This document shows positions 10,549-21,563 of a DNA stretch of 64,000 nucleotides, piece after piece. The stretch's first letter is position 1, and every line of letters begins with the position of its first letter. This stretch comes from Aristolochia californica (taxonomy: Eukaryota; Streptophyta; Magnoliopsida; Piperales; Aristolochiaceae). The notes beneath the pieces are model-generated. The model saw only the letters and a list, made by a program, of their open reading frames with translations. It did no database searches and was not told the origin of the DNA. The translations under genes and the position numbers were made by a program. The DNA lies in assembly GCA_029961685.1 (NCBI GenBank), contig JARWKL010000010.1, positions 5,691,769 to 5,755,768 of the forward strand, read 5' to 3'.

Positions 10549-12062
10549 TGCAGACCTATCCAGCAATGGCAGAGCAGATATACAAGGTCAAATGATCAAG
10601 AAGTCTTAGCTTTGTGAAAAAAAAATGATCACAGATGCTGCTGTGAGAGTAAATTCTTCATCTGAAGATAATCCTTTTTTTTTTTTATCAACACCGATGC
10701 TGCTATGAGAGCAACTTCTTCACCCGTGCTTTTTATCAGCAGCCATTGCAAGTAACCAGAGCTATTGCATGTTGAAATATCATAGCTCTGCCACCACGTC
10801 CAACCAGAACAAAGAGGATGCTTAGTCTATCAAACAACCAGGAAACGGTTTGAGGAGCACTGTTATTGGTAAGAGAGGTCCGGGGATTCCATTCTCACTG
10901 ATGACCAATCTGAATACAGGAGATCTAGATTGACTAGGAACATAAGGACGTGTATATGGTGGGGTCTAGATTATTAATGCACAATTTTGATAAGAAAGAA
11001 GCAACACAAATTGCCAATAAACAACTCTTCTTTGTAGCTCTTGCACAAGGCACCAACATTTTAAAAAAAAAAAAAAACTTATTCTCATAGAGAAATAAAA
11101 AGAAAATAACTTATCTTTTCTGAATGGGCATTTGGTGGTCTTCTTCAAACTGAATGCCCATAGGGGGGTTCGTCAACAAACATAAAATTTGATCTTCATC
11201 TTCATCGTCATCTTCATCTCATGTATCTACTAGATCTTCATTTTCGAAATGGGTGTTAGTGTGGACAAGTTCATGTCCATTGGAAAATAATTTCCAGTGT
11301 TAGTGCCTTCAAATGAGGAAAACGCAGAAAATAAGAGAATTAGTAACTTGTAAAGTATACTTAATTAAAATATAATAGTTAAACATTAAATTAGGTAAAA
11401 TAAAAATTATTACTACACGAATAACTAATTTAATTTATAACTAAAATATATTAATGTACTAATTAATTTAATTATATATTATATTAGTTAAAGATTATTA
11501 TTTATTGTACATTAATACAGTAATTAATTACGTGAGTCAATTAACTGTGCACATGATTAATCATAAAAAATAAATACATAACGTTAAAAATAACATAAAC
11601 GAATATAATAGATTTAGTTATTAATTTATTTTTAATATATGGTGTTCTTTAACATAAAAAAGTCATGATTAAATAGGAAAAATCTATCAAATACTAATTT
11701 TAACACACTATATATTTTTACATATTATTAATTAAAAATATTTTTCCATTAAATTTAAAACCATTGATTTTATTAATTATAAAAATGAGTTAATTAAACC
11801 AAGTGCTTGAGTTAACAATATTTTAATTACCATTATTGAATCATTAATACAATAGAATAAATAAAAAATAAATATGATTAATAAATAAAAAAGTATTATA
11901 TTAATAACATAAGGTGGATTTTTTACATGGTATTAATTAGTAATATATTTTGACAAAATTAAAAATAATTAATTAATCAAATGCATACTTTAATTATATT
12001 TTATTTACTAGAGACTTAAATATGAAGTTTAATATAGTAATAAAATTTAACAAAATCGGAAT
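10549..12062. other. Unassigned sequence, increasingly AT-rich, before the gap
   Basis: I see no convincing gene. About 10549-11170 is of ordinary composition, and two similar phrases ('gatgctgctgtgagag' and 'gatgctgctatgagag') suggest a small degenerate duplication. From about 11340 to the gap the sequence is extremely A+T-rich with no long reading frame. Confidence 0.6.
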
Positions 12063-12162
12063 NNNNNNNNNNNNNNNNNNNNNNNNNNNNNNNNNNNNNN
12101 NNNNNNNNNNNNNNNNNNNNNNNNNNNNNNNNNNNNNNNNNNNNNNNNNNNNNNNNNNNNNN
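12063..12162. other. Assembly gap (100 N)
   Basis: Exactly 100 unresolved bases, the usual placeholder for a scaffold gap of unknown true length. Relationships drawn across this point are therefore uncertain. Confidence 1.
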
Positions 12163-12400
12163 AAGAGGGAAAGAGAAGATGAGAAGGAATGAAGGGAGAT
12201 GAATGATGAGAGAGAGAGAGAGAGACGCAGAGGAGGAAAGAAAAGAGGGAGATTAAGGGTTGTGGAAGATATCCAAACCCTCTCCCTTAATCTTTATTTA
12301 TAGATATCAAGAGTAATTACAAGCATACCTTTCACCCTAGTGAAAGGGAAGAGAAGACAAAGAACATAAGATATTTACAATGATGTTACCTAAGTTTGTC
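12163..12400 (-). mobile_element. LTR-C-like fragment beside the gap
   Basis: The arrangement resembles 21590-21720 inside the LTR-C on the minus strand: an AAGGGTT...AACCCT inverted pair followed by 'tttatttataga', which on the minus strand reads as a TATA-type element. It also contains a (GA)n run at about 12205-12226. Ends are not defined. Confidence 0.4.
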
Positions 12401-13040
12401 TATGTCTTTCAATAGGATTAATCCATTTGAACTGACCGATCATCCTGGGTATTAAATTATAAATCATAGGTACAATATTGATGAATCATACAAAAATATG
12501 CCTATAAGGGATACAATGCATGATCAATTGAACATATGTCATCGATCAATTTTATATAGTTTTGCATAGCTAGATGATGCATGATCGATCAATCGGGGTC
12601 CACTGATCGATCAACTTAAACTTTCTAGTATGTCAGAAAAGCATTGATCAATAAATTAACCTAAGGTCTGACAAAAATATAATCATTATGCACGATTGAT
12701 CGATCATTACTTTCCATTGATGGATTATTGAATTGTCACCATTTTACAAACGACAAAATAATTATTAGTTTGTATTGGGGAAATTATAAATACCCCACCA
12801 AACATGCCTTAGCATAATTACTGAGCATTTACTTACAAACGTACCACATTTAAAGCAATCTTTACTTGAAATCTATTTCAATATCATTTTTTAGAGAAAA
12901 TAGCTAGAGATCTTGCAAATCCCACTTCTTTCAGAGTTTCCCTTGCACCATTTTACAATCAAGCTTAAAATACATCTTCATTCGTACTTTAAAACTTTAA
13001 AGAAAAAGGTGTCTTGCACAAAGATGTAAGTTTTTCTTTC
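12401..13040 (+). mobile_element. LTR-A middle fragment
   Basis: It carries the dense TGATCGATCA-type palindromes (for example near 12580 and 12610) and the 'attataaataccccaccaaac' block. The reverse complement of that block occurs in the inverted LTR-A at 41774-43408. It may be the continuation of the LTR-A broken at 3801, but the gap prevents proof. Confidence 0.6.
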
Positions 13041-13169
13041 AGTGCATAGATTATTCTAGAACTTTATTTATGGATAGAAGAACTTACTACGAAGGCAGAT
13101 TTAATTAGTGCAGCTAGAGCTCACAACTTTGATACTGTGATAGTCTTCTTCCGGTTCACGGCGATCCAA

Positions 13170-14457
13170 TCAGACGTCTTCGTCAAAAAGCTCCTCCACA
13201 CACTGGTAAGGACCATTCTCAGCGATAAGACCGACACTCGCTCCAGAAACTGATCTATACTGTGGAAGCTGATTAATCTTTTGCTTGTCTTCCTCGCTCA
13301 ATGCCCAATCGAAGATCCCCAGGTTCTCCTTCAACCTCTCCTTGCTGAAGCTCTTCACCAATACGCTCACCTTTTGCTCGTAAACCCACCTCAAGCACAC
13401 CTACACCATTACATCGATCGTTTGTAGTGAACAAATCTCAATCGTAAGAAGAGACGTTAGTTCAATGCAGTACCTGGGCAAGAGTCTTTCCTCTAATCCT
13501 TGCAATTTCTTTCAGGACTTGGCATTCCATCACTTGATTGTCTCCCCAGAGCGTTCCTTTCGCCCCCAAGGGAGAGTACGCGCATATGTTTATGTCCCTT
13601 CGCTCACAGAACTCCCTGAGTTTATTTTGTCGCAAAAGAGGATTCATCTCCACCTCCAAAAAATTTCAAGAGTCAAGTATCAGTTGCTCTAATTTTTCGT
13701 GATCATTGGGGGGGACTTATATTTGAGGAATCGTGCTTAAAAAAGAAATAAGGATATGTATAAACATCCACCACGGATGGAGAAAGGAAAAAAGTACAAT
13801 TTGTCAGCTTACCTGGTTGACAGCAGGTTTAACTTTGGCCGTGGTGAGTAACAATTCAAGTTTCTTGCAAGAAAAGTTGCTAACGCCGACAGCTTTGGTA
13901 AGGCCGAGTGACTGACACTCCTCCATCGCTTCCCAAACAGACCTGAGATCCATGGGAAGAAGATTGTCCTTCTCCACGGGTACCGTAATCTCTCCGGGCT
14001 TGACGCTCATGGGCCAGTGAATGAGGTAGAGATCAAGATACTCCAGCTGAAGATTCCTGCGAAGAATGGAAATAAGATCCAAGCTCTCATAGTTTGTTCG
14101 AAAACCAGAACGAGAAACTCTTAGGTAGTGTTACCGGAGACTCTTTTGGAGGGCTGGGAGGACAAGATGAGGGTGGGCATCCGTGCACCAAAGCTTGGAT
14201 GTGATAAAGAGTTCGTCTCTGGACTTGATGAGACCATTGCGTAAGGCGTCGGCAATGGCCTGTCCCAGGGCTTTCTCAGACAAATAGAGTGATGCAGTGT
14301 CGAAGTGCCTGTATCCCAGCCTGATAGCTTCAAGAACTGCCGACTTCGTGATTTCAGCATTTTCGACAAAGGGATACACAGCAGTACCCATGCCAATGCA
14401 CGGCATAGTACCGACGCCGGAGCCTAATTTCACCGCTGGAATAGCTACGGTTTCCAT
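13170..14457 (-). CDS. Aldo/keto reductase 1 (AKR4-type, NADPH-dependent), four exons
   Basis: This gene encodes a cytosolic-type (alpha/beta)8-barrel oxidoreductase that reduces carbonyls using NADPH. Exons on the minus strand are 14135-14457, 13813-14056, 13474-13653 and 13170-13400. All junctions are GT-AG, and the total of 978 bases gives 325 residues, the usual family length. Catalytic residues: Asp53 and Tyr58 in [11 protein letters not shown], Lys88 in ITSKLW, His121 in DLYLIHWP. Other family motifs are GVSNF and [12 protein letters not shown], the latter matching the NADPH 2'-phosphate-binding segment. No signal peptide or membrane segment is seen. Introns are 78, 159 and 73 bases. 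The closest remembered families are plant AKR4 reductases such as methylecgonone reductase-like and codeinone reductase-like enzymes. The substrate cannot be told from sequence. Confidence 0.95.
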
Positions 14458-14730
14458 ATCGCACAGAACCTAAGCAACGGCGAACGGAGACGAAAGGGAG
14501 TCGAGCAGCAGAGAAAGGGTAGAAGGAAGTGGAAAAGAGATATTTCCCTTTTTTTTTCGGTGGGATACTTCAAACCCACATAAATCGCACACCAATTTTT
14601 AAATACACAGTCAAATTTTATTTAAATATATGTTATCCAACACTGTGTCCCTCCAAAGGACAAATGACTCTCAAGTGGTAGAGTAATATATGATATTAAT
14701 GGGGGTAAGAAACATAAATATAATAATAAG
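14458..14730 (-). promoter_or_regulatory. Upstream region of aldo/keto reductase 1
   Basis: This purine-rich 5' leader (minus-strand sense) is followed upstream by A+T-rich DNA containing 'tatttaaata' at about 14620-14630, a possible but weak TATA element. No other promoter motif can be supported. Confidence 0.35.
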
Positions 14731-15013
14731 TTCCTCCGTCATGGACTTCCAACCAAAAAAATGTGATATTTTTTACAGGGATGAAGTTTCTCCGTCATGG
14801 ACTTCCAACCACAAAAATTTGATATTTTTTATGGGGATGAAGTTCCTCCGTCAAGGACTCCCAACAACAAAAAATTGATATTTTTTACGGGGATAAAATT
14901 CCTCTGTCATGGACTCCCAACCACAAATAAATTTGATATTTTTTACAGGGATGAAGTTCCTCCGTCATGGACTCCCAACCAAAAAAAAAAAATTGATATT
15001 TTTTACGAGATTG
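14731..15013. repeat. Minisatellite, five copies of a 56-58-bp unit
   Basis: The block 'ttcctccgtcatggact' plus 'cccaacca', an A run, 'ttgatattttttac' and 'ggggatgaag' repeats with starts near 14731, 14787, 14843, 14899 and 14957. Copies vary at several bases and in the A-run length. It lies about 270 bases upstream of the start codon of aldo/keto reductase 1. Confidence 0.9.
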
Positions 15014-16082
15014 ACAATAAATAATGGTATGAGGCTACCTCTTCTTCAATAATAATGTCTCATCAAAAGATACACAATAGCAACAACTGAAATGGGCTTG
15101 ACTTGGGCCCATTTAACATGACCCAAAATAATCCTTGTAAAATAACCCATGAAATAATCCAATGCACATATCTAGACCAAATAATATGTTGACAAAGGAA
15201 TAATATATCAATTCTTCAAAAATAATAATCCAACTAGAGATAAAAAATTTACCGAGTTGCGCCGAAATCTTGGGCACGTTTACTGAGGCAAAAAATAAGT
15301 GGCCCAAGTTAGGTTGACCCGGATCGAGTTGGTCCGAGTTAACTCGGTCTGGAACAGAAAATCAGTTTGCTGGGTTGCTCTCAGCCCGGTCCGGGTTGGG
15401 CTGGAATAGGCACTGAACCGGCTGATCAATTAAAATTTCTTGACTTAGGACAACCTTTAATCGGGAAATAGTACTTTCTTCCCCGCGCGGAAGAGACGGA
15501 AAACCAAATCTTCGCGAGGAAAATTTCTAGACTGAAACTCCTTAAAACGCAACGGAATCATCGTCCAAAAAAGGTATCTCATTCCTTCTTCCCTACGGCG
15601 ACGATCTCGGCTTCCGAGGAGAGCGGAGCAGCAACAGGAAACTTTCCGGAATAAACCAGCCAACAGAGACGAGAGCTGCTCCCTGAAACGGAAAAAATAT
15701 CTCTTCCTCCCTAATTCCTCTCGGCCGAACAGTGCGGAAATAGAGCTTCCATTTTTTTCCCCGCGGCTGGCCGATATCTGGTGAGCTGATCAAATAATGA
15801 AGCTACTTTCGGAATGATGCATCGGTTGCCTACCAGAGAAGCTCCAGAGTTAACCGAAACTTTCGTCATTAATGTTCGAAGGCTCAATGGTGATGACAGC
15901 CAATTCCAGTGAAGAGACTGCAACTTTTCAGCAGATATTCACGACAGTAACGGCAGATATTTAGGGGAAGACGTGCAATGCATTTTTTTCTCCATTGCTC
16001 GATAGGTGACGGAGAAGGAGAGAAACAATACAGAGCAGAGCAACATTCTGTTCCATGGAAAATGACATCATACAAGGCACAG
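15014..16082. other. Unassigned region, relatively GC-rich from about 15250
   Basis: No gene is recognised. The segment 15250-16082 is richer in G+C than its surroundings and contains CpG-rich stretches, as expected of a promoter or untranslated first exon, but no reading frame resembles a known protein. It is cut at 16083 by the LTR of copia D. Confidence 0.4.
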
Positions 16083-16548
16083 TGTTAGAAAAACAGTAAT
16101 CTTAAATCTATAATCTAGAATTTATATCATGTCAAAATATTAAGATTCTTGATAAATACCTGGATCCATTCCAAACGACCACCTATTGCAGAATTCTGTA
16201 GTAATCAATGAAAGAATTTTTGGTTTTGTGATCATCCTCAACTAAATCTCCTTAGTTCCTCAATAGGATATTCGTTTCTCTTCTGGATGGGAAGAAGGGA
16301 AACTGTATGTGATTTAATATATTGGGGACCATAACCATAATGTATCTCCTTATATAGGGTTCCCATAATTCCCTATGATATCTACTCTATTATTCCATAT
16401 TTATAGCCCATATCTATGACCCATATTCCTTAATGGGCTTAACAAAATTAGATCACTTAATTTCAGCCTATTCCATTAAAAATAGAAAATATAATTGAAT
16501 AATAAATATGTTTCCCAAATTAGAATAGGAAATGTGAATTTCCTAACA
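16083..16548 (-). repeat. 3' LTR of copia D
   Basis: 466 bases. On the plus strand it runs TGTTAGAAAAACAG...TTTCCTAACA, with 6-base TGTTAG/CTAACA inverted ends. On the minus strand it starts right after the polypurine tract. Confidence 0.8.
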
Positions 16549-16560
16549 ATCTCCCACTTG
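16549..16560 (-). other. Polypurine tract of copia D
   Basis: The minus strand reads CAAGTGGGAGAT immediately before the LTR start TGTTAG, a very common copia polypurine tract and the primer site for plus-strand DNA synthesis. Confidence 0.8.
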
Positions 16561-16976
16561 GGTTATATGTTATTCCTGAAACAATTATATGACAAATTCT
16601 TTAGGCGCCCATTTGTATACTATTAATAATGGAACCATCTTATATATTAATAATGGAACCACCGTGACTTTCATCACATTACAGTCGTGACTAAACCACG
16701 ATAATCACCATACTAATACACTCAATGACATAGATCAAATATGGATGAGTAACATAAAAATTACATGCAATATGATCTCAGACATGCCTATTTCCAACTA
16801 GTCCCTCTTTAGCCTTTAGTGAGATCTTTCCAAAGTCCTTAATGCAATGTGAACATTGCACATAGAAGAACACAAACAAGTTCATAAATAGAATAATAAG
16901 CAATCAATTTTATTACATAAAAAATCGAATAACTCAATGTCTAAAGCAAATATATAGTACAAAAAAAGGACTCCCA

Positions 16977-18580
16977 CTAAACCAAGGTATCCTTAGAAAT
17001 AACGCCTATATGAGCAGTGTGCTCATAAAAGACCTTAGGTGTTAAACCTTTGGTTAATGGGTCTGCTAGCATAGAGTCCGTCCCTATATGTTCTATAGAA
17101 ATCTGTTTATTTTGAACTATCTCCTTAACAACTAGAAACTTGATGTCGATAAACTTTGACTTCGTTGAGCTCCTGTTGTTGTTAGAATAAAGTACCGCCG
17201 AGTTATTGTCACAGTAAATCTTTAATGGCCTGTCAATGCTATCTACCACTCGCAGCCCAGTGTCAAAGTTTCGCAACCATATTCCGTGGTTGGACACTCA
17301 AAAAAAGCAATGAACTCCGTAACCATGGTTGAAGAAGCTATGAGAGTCTGCTTAGCAGACTTTCATGAGATAGCTCCTTCAACCAACATAAAGATGTAGA
17401 CTGATGTGGAGCGTCTACTATCTTGGCATCCGACAAAGTCAAAGTCAGAGAACCCAATGATCTCTACACTGTTTGATCTCTGATAAGTGAGCATGTAGTC
17501 TTTTGTTCTCCTCAAATAACGCATCATGCGTTTGGCTACTTTCCAATGCTGCATACCCTGATTACTCAAATACCTGCTCAGAATTCCTACTATAAATGCT
17601 ATGTCGAGACGGGTAAAAACTTGAGCGTACATTAGACTCCCACTACTGATGCTTAGGGAATTTTCTACATCTCTTTTCTTTCAAGATCATTATTAGGGCA
17701 CTATTTGAGACTAAACTTGTCTCCTTTAGCGACGGGTGTGTCTCCTGGTTTACTATCTTGCATGCCGAATCTGCTCAAAACCTTATCGATATTGCTCTTT
17801 TGTGACAACCTAAGGATACCTTGAGAACAATCTCTAAATATCTGTATACCTAATACAAAAGAGGCATCACCAAGATCTTTCATCTCGAATTTCTTCGTCA
17901 GAAATTTCTTGGTTTCGTGTAGTAAGCCTATATCGCTACTAACGAGCAGAATATCATCGACATATAATATTAGGAAGATGTATTTACTCCCACTGAACTT
18001 ATGATATATATAGTCATCAACAACATTCGCCTAAAAATCGTACGATGTTATGACTTAATGGAATTTGTGATACCATTGACGGGAAGCCTATTTGAGACCA
18101 TAAATGGATTTCTTCAATTTACAAACTATAGACTTTGGATCACCACATACAAAGTTTTCTGGTTGTACCATATAAATCTTCTCGTCCATGTCTCCATTGA
18201 AAAATGTAGTTTCGACATCCATCTGATATAGCTCTAGATCTAAATGAGCCACTAGTGTCATTATTGTTCTAAAAGAGTCTTTCGAAGATACCGGAGAGAG
18301 TCTCTTTATAGTCTATGTGTTCCCTTTGAGTAAAGCCTTTAGCGACTAGACGGGCCTTATATCTCTCGACATTGCCATTTGAATCCCTTTGGTTTTAAAT
18401 ATCCATTTACAACCAATGAGCTTCACACCTTTAGGCAACTCGATGAGATCCCAAACGTCATTGTCATTCATAGACTTCATCTCATCCTTTATGGCATCAA
18501 TCCACTTTTGAGAGTTAGAATTGTGCAAGGCTTGATAGAAGTTAATCGGGTCATCTTCTGTCAATCCAACGCCATCCTCA
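16977..18580 (-). pseudogene. Copia D reverse transcriptase and RNase H
   Basis: RNase H is visible as LKIYCDNNSAV and TKSKFIDIKFLVVKE (16977-17297), with SDFDFVGCQDSRRSTS upstream (17363-17632). Reverse transcriptase shows MKDLGDASFVLGIQIFRD (17701-17883), a YVDD active site encoded at 17953-17964, and WIDAIKDEMKSMNDNDVWDL (18346-18564). Frames shift between these blocks, so the enzyme cannot be made. Confidence 0.85.
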
Positions 18581-18585
18581 TGTTC

Positions 18586-19395
18586 TTAGAGAAATATGAT
18601 ATAATCATCTGGAATCACATGTCTCCTCTCCCTAGTGGATCTCTTTAATTGCATTTCTTGAGGTTGTTGAGTTTGTTCTAAAGGTGGTGCAAGAGGAAGA
18701 ATCTCATTATTGTCTTGATCTGGAACAATCTCAGGAATAGGAGCCTGAACATTGTCCTCTAGTGCCTGCACCGTGTCTTGAGCAACAATAGGTATAGAGA
18801 CCTGAACAATGTCAATAACAGATTCTTCTTCAAAGACAATATTCTTTATGTTTTCTTCCCTTCCAAACTCAATATCCTCAAGGAATCTCGCATTTCCCGT
18901 TTCAAAGAAGGATCTTGATGTGGGATCGTAATATTTATAGCCCCGAGAGCGTTCATCGTAACCAACAAAATAACAGCTAACCGTCCTTGAGTCCAGTTTT
19001 TTTTCATGTGGCCTATAAGGCCGCGCCTCAGCTGGACAACCCCAAATGTGCAAGTGCCTAATGTTAGGCTTATTGCCGTTCCAAAGCTTATAGGCGGTTT
19101 TGGTAACTGTTTTGCTCTGTACCCTGTTAAGGATGTACAATGCGGTCTTTAAAGCTTCTCCCCAAAGTGACTCTGGAAAAGAGGAATAACTAATCATACT
19201 CCTTACAATATCCTTAAGAGTTCGGTTTCATCGCTCTACAACACCGTTCATGCTGGGTTTGCCCGGCATGGTGTATTGCAGAGTAATTCCACACTCTTTG
19301 AGGAAAATCGTAAAAGGTCCTAGACGTTATTCTCCTGATCCATCATACCTTCCGAAGTATTCACCATCACGGTCGGATTTGATAGCCTTCATTTT
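18586..19395 (-). pseudogene. Copia D integrase, C-terminal half
   Basis: The open stretch 18586-19197 carries [34 protein letters not shown] and [18 protein letters not shown]. Upstream (19198-19395) broken frames keep the core segments with the catalytic Asp (SDRDGEY) and Glu (NGVVER, followed by a stop). The first Asp and zinc-binding part are deleted. Confidence 0.85.
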
Positions 19396-20131
19396 TTTTC
19401 CAAAAAGAACCTTCCGCAGCATCCTTACCTCTCTTCTTCTTCTTGTTTTGAGAGGTCGAGGTCAAGTAAGTACTTTTAGTCTGATCCTGCAACTGCCTCT
19501 CTTCCTCTTGCATAAAGTGAGATATAAGCTCATTTAGGGACCATTTGTCCTTCTGAGTGTTATATTTCATTTTGAATTGCCAAAAGTGTGCAGGAAGAGA
19601 TATCAAAACCAAGTGCACGAGCAAATCCTCAGACAGCTCCATCTTAAATGACTTGAGTTTTGATGCGAAATGAAACATCTCTATGATGTACTCCCTTATG
19701 TTCCCTTTGCCCTTATACTTCATCAAAACGATTTTAGCTAAAAAGCTACTCACCTCCGATTTTTCGTTCTGGGCAAAATATTGTTCAATTTCCTCTAGGA
19801 GCTTCTTGGCTCTCTTGCTCTTAGTCATAGAGCCCCAAAACTCATCCGAAATGGAGTATTTCATGATCATCAAGCACATTCAGTTAGAGCGCTCCCACTT
19901 ATCAATTTTAACCTCATTGAGGTTGTCCGGAGTAGAAGTGGGTTGCTCTGCCCAAAGTGCAAGATCCAAATCCATACAACCGAGGACAATTTCCATCATA
20001 TCTTTCCATGCCTTAAAGTTTGTCCCGCTCAACATTGGAATGCTGCTTATTTGAGTAGTAACATTTGTAGCAGTAGCAACAAAAACTATATATAGAACAA
20101 AATAAACAAGCATGCTCACATTAACTAGCAT
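19396..20131 (-). pseudogene. Copia D gag (UBN2-type)
   Basis: The N-terminal block IPMLSGTNFKAWKD...EIVLGCMDLDLAL lies within 19880-20131. The core RAKKLLEEIEQYFAQNEKSE and LVHLVLISLPAHFW lies in 19396-19879. A stop or frame change sits between them. The C-terminus, GKDAAEGSFWKK, runs straight into integrase sequence at the deletion joint. Confidence 0.85.
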
Positions 20132-20160
20132 GTCATATAAAGAAAAAAAAAGTCATGTAC

Positions 20161-20624
20161 TAAAAAAAAATCCAAATCGGGGACCCATCTCAAGATACCT
20201 AGTACAACATTATAGTCTTTGGACAGAGAAATTAATTGTAAGTGGTACCCTCAGTGCAATGATAAAATACTAACAATCAGCTCTGTCAAACAATAACCTT
20301 TCTTTGGACCGACTATTGTTCACATGAAAAGTCTTTATAATTGTCACACATTTATCATCACGGGCACGTTGTTGATTTGGCCAAACTGTGTCTTCCTTTG
20401 GGTCGAGCACAATTTGCATAAATAACTCCATACAAACATCTATGTATTTCTAGTAAATTATTCTACACTACAGAGGTTACTTTGGTAACATGTAGCTTCA
20501 AACAATTTGATTGCAAATACTAGACCAACTGAACAAAATGATTTTTTTTTCTGTACCACATGTAGGAATACTTTAAAAATAGAATTTCGGAAACATATAT
20601 GAAATTCATAAACCAAAATCGTAC
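20161..20624. other. Unassigned stretch next to copia D
   Basis: I see no gene or clear repeat. It could be the degenerate 5' leader of copia D or part of the intron of a gene starting at about 20640, but neither is demonstrated. Confidence 0.3.
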
Positions 20625-20810
20625 CTCCTGACATGGCGTCAACTTTCGACGAACAGAGCTTCTCGGCTATCGTCTCCGGCGAACAGAGCTTCTCGGCTAT
20701 CGTCTCCGACAAACAGAACGTCTCGTCTATCACAGAGGTTTGTCAATGGCAATGGTCAGACATGCCTCTGCTAGACCAAACCCCATTTTATAGGCTCCTT
20801 TCCATCAAAG
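20625..20810 (-). promoter_or_regulatory. Possible orphan promoter and first exon
   Basis: On the minus strand a good TATA element (CTATAAAATGGGG, about 20786-20798) is followed about 150 bases downstream by ATGTCAGGAG and then GTACGATT, which looks like a short first exon with a splice donor. A 30-bp repeat lies in the would-be leader. No downstream exon was identified. Copia D lies beyond it and may have broken the gene. This is inference from signals only. Confidence 0.3.
20651..20735. repeat. Three-copy 30-bp direct repeat
   Basis: The unit 'gaacagagcttctcggctat' plus 'cgtctccg' starts at 20651 and 20681, with a diverged third copy at 20711 (aaacagaacgtctcg). Confidence 0.9.
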
Positions 20811-21514
20811 GAGACCACCAAACGGCAGAAAACCGAAGGTCATAACCAGCGATCACCATTAGTGGAAAACCGTTTGACGGATGGGTCACCTAAGTGACGG
20901 ATCGTGAACCATCTAGGCGATGGTTCGTGAACCATCGATTGCCACCTCCTCCGGCTCTTAAGCTATTCTCTTTTGCTTTTCTCACCGACCTTGAAATTCC
21001 GCATGGTGGCACGACTTTCGTGGCTTCAAGAAGGAGACCCATTTTTTTTTTATAATCCTCTAGAGATTAAGCTTGCAAATAGGATCAGAAAAAGTATTGA
21101 CAAACGAGTTTCTGTTGATGCTGTCGTAGAAGCTTGAATTCGCTTCAAGACGTGACTCCTTTTGAGATAGAAAAGTGATGAAGCAGTAAAATATTTCAGG
21201 AAGCTTTTGTTTTTTTTGTTTTATGAGTGAGGTGACAGTGTTAAGAAATTAGAGCAAGGAAGACCGCACAACGTAGCAACGTAGAAAGGGGAAAGAGAAT
21301 TCATGTTGATGATATGAAGAGGGAAAAAATAAGAAGACACGTGCACATCCCCAATGTAAAAAATAAAAAATTGAGGAGAAGAGAGAACATAAAATACTAG
21401 TAATTGGAAGAAGTAAAAAAACTAATATGGGAGAAAAGGAGCAACAAATCTAAAAACTAATATTCAACAACTATGGGAAAACCGAAGGAGAGAAAAACCT
21501 GAAAAACCATAGTC
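20811..21514. other. Unassigned sequence upstream of LTR-C
   Basis: No gene is recognised. The second half is purine-rich and, since it adjoins the primer-binding site at 21533-21544, is probably part of the interior of the minus-strand LTR-C element. Confidence 0.35.
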
Positions 21515-21563
21515 GGAGTCCTGAAAATCAAAGCTCTGATACCATATTGATTTTCAGGACTCC
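21515..21563 (-). other. Perfect 17-bp inverted repeat around the LTR-C primer-binding site
   Basis: GGAGTCCTGAAAATCAA at 21515-21531 is exactly complementary to 21547-21563, with a 15-base loop. The right arm is the LTR's last bases, the left arm is the leader, and the loop holds the primer-binding site. Confidence 0.95.
21533..21544 (-). other. Primer-binding site of the LTR-C element
   Basis: The minus strand reads TGGTATCAGAGC, complementary to the 3' end of plant initiator methionine tRNA, the standard primer for plant copia-type reverse transcription. Three bases separate it from the LTR end. Confidence 0.9.

Larger units (their letters stand above)
16083..20160 (-). mobile_element. 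Copia D: Ty1/copia retrotransposon with a gag-integrase deletion
   Basis: Read on the minus strand the order is gag (20131-19396), integrase remnant (19395-18586), reverse transcriptase (about 18580-17640), RNase H (17640-16977), an untranslated tail, polypurine tract, and 3' LTR (16548-16083). The zinc knuckle, protease and first half of integrase are deleted, as in the copy at 1-1432. The 5' LTR was not found; the limit near 20160 is where recognisable gag leader ends. Several frameshifts and stops are present. Confidence 0.85.

Noticed and set aside
13465..13692. Plus-strand open frames over the aldo/keto reductase exons (also 24806-25327 and 14121-14396)
   Set aside because: They are antisense or shifted shadows of the reductase exons, which carry the catalytic motifs and splice correctly on the minus strand.
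14690..15024. Small repeated proteins (MDFQP... units)
   Set aside because: They are translations of the 56-58-bp minisatellite, and the frame changes between units.
15457..16075. A gene in the GC-rich block on the minus strand
   Set aside because: Several short overlapping frames exist, none with recognisable motifs or plausible splice structure. Kept only as unassigned sequence.
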